Shown here piece by piece: positions 59,870 through 64,000 of a DNA stretch of 64,000 bases. Position 1 is the stretch's first letter. Each line of letters begins with the position of its first letter. The DNA lies in the NCBI GenBank assembly GCA_936450465.1, contig OW388293.1:27161860-27225859 (forward strand). Reading direction: 5' to 3'. Both the position numbers and the translations under genes were made by a program. This stretch comes from Gibbula magus. Lineage: Eukaryota > Mollusca > Gastropoda > Trochida > Trochidae. The notes beneath the pieces are model-generated. The model had not been told where the DNA came from. It saw nothing but the letters and a program-made list of their open reading frames with translations, and did not search any database.

Positions 59870-60870
59870 ACTTACATGGGGTAAAGAGGAAAGATTCGGC
59901 TTTGATTCAATATAAAATTTATACATGCGCACGAAAAACTAAAGTTGCGGCACGTGCCCCGATATGCGCGATAGTCAAAAAGTTGCCTCAAAGTACCGAG
60001 GGTACCTTCATTTGGCCCGCTATAGCTTCCGAACGAAGTTGCGCATTTTTTTTCTTTTTACATCATCGTAAAGAGCAATAAATTGTCTTCAATTCCATGT
60101 ATCATATGTATATGCGCAGCGAAAAATAAACATGCGGCAAGTGATGCGCCAGATGTCGCAAAAAGTTAGTTTTTCAAAAATGAATTTTCTAAGTACTGGG
60201 GGTGCCTTCCTTACGCTCTTCATATATTGCGAACCATTTGACGTATTCCAATAATTTTTATATCATTGTAAAGAGGAATAAATTGTCTTCAAGTACATAC
60301 GTGTTTCGCATGCGCGCAAAATAATTTACGATTTTATAAAGCTGGAAATAAAGACAAACTTTACACCGCGCAACATGTATTGCGTTCGCCGCGGTGATTA
60401 GTGTATGCTGTGCTCATTAGTACCCATTAGTTCCACGCGCGCTCGGCTCTGGCACCCTCGAGGAGGTCTCGAGGAGGTCTCGAGGAGGTCTCGAGGAGGT
60501 AACGGTACTGTAATTAGCACAGTCCCGGGGGGACCAAGCAGTGCCAGTAACTTGGTGCGCGTCGGGACCATTCACGTGGTACTGTCGGGGTAGCGTCACT
60601 CTCCTTTGGTTGGTTATATTTTCTGAACCATAAGTCGTATTCTAATAATTTTTATGTCATTGTAAAGAGGAATAAACTATCTACAAGCACATATAAATTT
60701 CGCAATATGCGCGCTCAGGAGTTTTGATTTCATGAAGCTGGAAATAAAGACAAACTTTAGATGACAATAGAATTATAACCATAGGTCGCATTCTAATATT
60801 TTTTATATCATTGTAAAGACAAACATCTGGTCTTCAAGTCCATATAAAAATTTTAGTAGCGCGCTCCAAA
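59870..60870. repeat. Right-arm subterminal motif array of the piggyBac element
   Basis: At least four copies (about 60058, 60250, 60645, 60802) of tttttatatcattgtaaaga, then ggaataaattgtcttcaa and 'catgcgcg', plus a weaker one near 59880. All have the same orientation as the left-arm copies. Between copies are phrases such as 'cataactt..gaaccat..gacgtattccaata' that also recur. Confidence 0.75.
60459..60500. repeat. 11-bp minisatellite, nearly 4 units
   Basis: The unit cgaggaggtct is repeated without change inside the right arm of the piggyBac element. This is a simple slippage product. Confidence 0.85.
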
Positions 60871-60934
60871 TTCATGATGTTATAAGGCCCGAATTAAAGA
60901 CAATCTTTACAAAGTAATAGAAAAGTAAAGAAAA

Positions 60935-62562
60935 TAGAGCCATGGGCTCTGTAGCTCATCAGCATTTCATTGATTTACTATCTAAAGTTGAATATTTAAG
61001 TTATTTAAGTTATTGTTTACATGCAAAAGATAGGTTCTTAGATCATGACCACTGTGACCCCATTTGGGGTCACGGGGTCACATAATCTACAATTTAGAAT
61101 CCCCATTGGCCAAGGAGTCTGCACACAACTTTTCAGCTCTCTAGACATTCTGGAACTGGAGAAGAAGATGAAAATAGGTTTTTAAGGAGGGTCACAGGGT
61201 CACATAATCTACAATTTAGAATCCCCATTGGCCAAGGAGTGTGCACACAACTTTTCAGCTCTCTAGACCTTTTGGAACTGAAGAAGAAGATGAAAATAGG
61301 TTTTTAAGGATGTGACCCCTGTGATCCAAATTTGGGGTCACGGGGTCACATAATCTACAATTTAGAATCCCCATTGGCCAAGGAGTCTGCACACAACTTT
61401 TCAGCTCTCTAGACCTTTTGGAACTGGAGAAGAAGATGAAAATAGGTTTTTAAGGATGTGACCCCTGTGACCCCATTTGGGGTCACGGGGTCACATAATC
61501 TTCAATTTAGAATCCCCATTGGCCAAGGAGTCTGCACACAACTTTTCAGCTCTCTAGACCTTTTGGAACTGAAAAAGAAGATGAAAATAGGTTTTTTAAG
61601 GATGTGACCCCGGTGACCCCATTTGGGGTCACGGGGTCACATAATCTACAATTTAGAATCCCCATCGGCCAAGGAGTCTGCACACAACTTTTCAGCTCTC
61701 TAGACCTTTTGGAACCGAAAAAGAAGATGGAAATAGGTTTATTAAGGATGTGACCCCGGTGACCCCATTTGGGGTCACGGGGTTACATAATCTACAATTT
61801 AGAATCCCCATCGGCCAAGGAGTCTGCACACAACTTTTCAGCTCTCTAGACCTTTTGGAACTTGAGGAGAAGATGAAAATAGGTTTTTAAGGATGTGATC
61901 CCTGTGACCCCATTTGGGGTCACAGGGTCACGGAATCTACAATTTAGAATCCCCATTGGCCAAGGAGTCTGCACACAACTTTTCAGCTCTCTAGACCTTT
62001 TGGAACTGAAAAAGAAGATGAAAATAGGTTTTTAAGGATGTGACCCCGGTGACCCATTTGGGGTCACGGGGTCACGAAATCTACAACTTAGAATCCCCAT
62101 TGGCCAAGGAGTCTGCACACAACTTTTCAGCTCTCTAGACCTTTTGGAACTGGAGAAGAAGATGAAAATAGGTTTTTAAGGATGTGACCCCTGTGACCCC
62201 ATTTGGGGTCTCAGGGTCACATAATCTACAATTTAGAATCCCCATTGGCCAAGGAGTCTGCACACAACTTTTCAGCTCTCTAGACCTTTTGGAACTGAAG
62301 AAGAAGATGAAAATAGGTTTTTAAGGATGTGACCCCTGTGACCCCATTTGGGGTCATGGGGTCACGAAATTTACAATTTAGAATCCCCATTGGCCAAGGA
62401 GTCTGCACATAAAATTTCAGCTCTGTGGAGTCATTGGTTCTGGAGAAGAAGTCGAAAAAGCGAAAAGTTTACGGATGGACGGATGGACGGACGGATGGAC
62501 GGACGCCGGACACCATGCCATGCCATAAGCCCATCGGGCCTTTCAGGCCTGATGAGCTAAAA
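60935..62562 (+). repeat. Tandem-core repeat element: ten ~145-bp units between inverted ends
   Basis: Ten units carry ggccaaggagtctgcacaca and ggaactggagaagaagatga, with a period of about 144-148 bp (the first is shorter). Each has the small palindrome 'gaccccatttggggtc'. The block is bounded by tagagccatgggctctgtag, then ctcatcag, and by cctgatgagctaaaa, an inverse of 'tagctcatcag'. The final unit runs into a GGACGGAT tract (62473-62505). High unit identity means recent expansion or homogenisation. It is nested in the piggyBac right arm. The organisation recalls the tandem-core mobile repeats described in bivalves; assignment to one of those families is inference. Confidence 0.8.
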
Positions 62563-62837
62563 AATCGTAAAAAAATAATTCAAAGATGCGGGTATAAAGC
62601 AACCATTTGTGTACGGGTGCCGCGACTTGAATTTGTATTCAAGGCCCGTATATAGCCCGTATTCGCCATGTAGATGCGGTATATTTCGTAAAAACGGTAC
62701 CGGAATCGCCGCCTGGAAATTCCGCCAGCAGAGCTCGTTAGTGCCTATGCTCAAACTACTGCTGCGAGCTGCGAGCCTGTAAATACCGCCACAGGGGCTA
62801 AAAAGGGTAAAATATATATACGCAACGTAAGGGTTAA

Positions 62838-64000
62838 TACAGACGAACTTGAAGAGTGGAGAAAGGGGTGCGTAAAATCCCTTATCCAAGGGCCGGTAAG
62901 TCTAGGTGGTCTCGTGACGTCACTACCTGTTCATATCACTCTCCTAAAAGTTGCAGAGCAAGGCAGACGTGTTTTGTTCTGTGACTGGGGTTTTAGCGGC
63001 TTGTGTTGCTAACTTGCTATTTTTCTCTTGTTTAGTCAAGAGATACCCTCAACTTTAGTCTTCGATAGTGCAGGTTGTGTTTGCAATCTGTTTTCAAGTA
63101 GGTGTTAGTTTTCAAGGGGCCTTGTTGACATGTGCTAGCTAGCGACCACCCGGAGTAGGTGGATTGCATGCGCCGCACGTGCAGCTCGTGATTCTTTGTT
63201 TTCTCTCACCTGACTGTTGGGTGTTTGACTTGCGTAGGGTAAAGGAGCAGTGGTATCTCTCCTACGCGTGTGACTCGCTTCGCTTGTCATCCGCTTTCGC
63301 TTGTCATACGCCATTCGTTCCGAGTGCTAACTGTTAGGTGTTTGTCTTGCGTATGGTAGAGGAGTAGTGGCATCTCTCCTAAATCGTTTGGCTTGCTTCG
63401 TTTGTCATTCGCTTTCGCTTGTCATACGCTTATCGGTCTGTACTTTAGGGAACTGTTGGTTTGACTTGCGTAGGGTAAAGGAGCAGTGGAATCTCTCCTA
63501 CGCATTTGGCTTGCTTCGCTTGTCATTCGCTTGTCGCTTGTCATACGCCTGCGGTCCGTACTCAAGTGCTTCGCGTCTCGCTTGGCTTCTCGCCTCGCCT
63601 GTCACTGGCTTCGCTAGTTGTTCGCCTAAGGTGAGTGACTAGCTTGGTTAAGGAGCAGTGGATACACTCCTCGTCAGTGACACGCGTTGCCCGTTGCTAG
63701 CTTTCGCCTACCATTCGCCTATGGCTTCGCCTTAGGTCGATTCTACGCGACTCATCCTCAGGGTGATTCGCTTTGGTTCAAGTGACTCGCTACGCCAGTC
63801 ACTTAAGGTTTGGTTCACGCACGAGTGTTATGTGAATAAAGATTGAATTATCTTGTAAGTGTTTAGCCTAGTTTTTGGTTTGGCTTGTTCGTCTTTGTTT
63901 ACCTTGGCGGGTGGTTACTTGATTTTGACTTTGTGCTCTTCGAGTTCAGAGTTTTTGGTTCAACTCTCTTGATTGCATATCGTCAGAGTTGTTGTGCTTT
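62838..64000. other. Right edge of window, no gene recognised
   Basis: From about 63000 the base composition changes to a TCGCTT/TTGTCAT-rich sequence with a tandem repeat (63205-63680). It may be the start of another repeat or retroelement cut by the window edge; 'gaataaagattgaatt' near 63832 could be a poly(A) signal. No protein-coding frame is convincing. Confidence 0.4.
63205..63680. repeat. Tandem repeat, about 118-bp unit, 3-4 copies
   Basis: Units start near 63211, 63329 and 63450 with 'actgttaggtgtttgacttg', then cgtagggtaaaggagcagtg, gcatctctcctacgc, ttggcttgcttcgcttgtca and 'cgcttgtcatacgcc'. A fourth, more diverged unit follows to about 63680. Confidence 0.75.

Larger units (their letters stand above)
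55033..62833 (+). mobile_element. PiggyBac-type transposon, 7.8 kb, TTAA-flanked
   Basis: TTAA at 55029-55032 is followed by CCCTTAACATGCG; at the other side GCAACGTAAGGG precedes TTAA at 62834-62837. Read inward, the ends agree as CCCTTA..(N)TGCG, a short TIR of the piggyBac type. Between them lie a piggyBac transposase (57548-59587), two arms with repeated subterminal motifs and a nested tandem-core repeat (60935-62562). Without that insertion the element would be about 6.2 kb, long for a piggyBac. Confidence 0.75.

Noticed and set aside
61060..62440. CRISPR-like array because of regular spacing
   Set aside because: Units are contiguous ~145-bp tandem repeats without unique spacers, in an animal genome.

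Overview
The window is intron-rich animal nuclear DNA. The two host genes whose ends are both visible are split by GT/AG introns that are mostly several hundred bases to 3 kb long. The spacers and introns are packed with repeats of the kind common in lophotrochozoans: tRNA-headed SINEs, short TIR elements, tandem-core repeats with GTCCGTCCGTCC-like tracts, and DIRS and piggyBac elements. I infer a mollusc, probably a marine one; this rests on repeat style and protein flavour, not on a marker gene.

There are three host genes. (1) Minus strand, 2350-15005: the complete 16-exon SRRM1 gene (SRm160, serine/arginine repetitive matrix protein 1). The exons join without a frame break into 916 codons, against 904 in human. 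(2) Plus strand, 15184-30679: a 13-exon, 633-codon gene for a signal-peptide JmjC/cupin protein with one EF-hand and a C-terminal KEEL. It is divergent from SRRM1, with 178 bp between the start codons. Both predicted iron-ligand positions of its JmjC fold carry non-ligand residues. (3) Minus strand, 41325-54156: the last six exons of a protein with two SPRY-like domains and a C-terminal CVIL prenylation box. Its 5' part lies outside the window, or upstream of the piggyBac insertion.

The rest is mobile DNA, often nested. A pogo-type element (about 31972-34190) is split by an 821-bp element sitting in a TTAA inside its transposase. A DIRS-like tyrosine-recombinase retroelement (42339-48422) lies in the last intron of the SPRY gene between two 475-bp direct repeats. 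A 2.26-kb element with about 327-bp TIRs and a perfect 7-bp target duplication, and a 356-bp TTAA-flanked MITE, lie in other introns of the same gene. A 7.8-kb piggyBac element (55033-62833) carries a nearly intact transposase with two lesions, arrays of a repeated subterminal motif, and a nested ten-unit array of a roughly 145-bp repeat. Degenerate copies of that repeat also occur at 16.3 kb and 29.5 kb.

I found no cellular tRNA or rRNA genes and no CRISPR array. The points most worth following up are the catalytically unusual ER-type JmjC protein, the duplicated flank of the DIRS element, the 7-bp-TSD element, the paired CRE-like sites conserved in two copies of one MITE, and a decayed tandem exon duplication in the SPRY gene.
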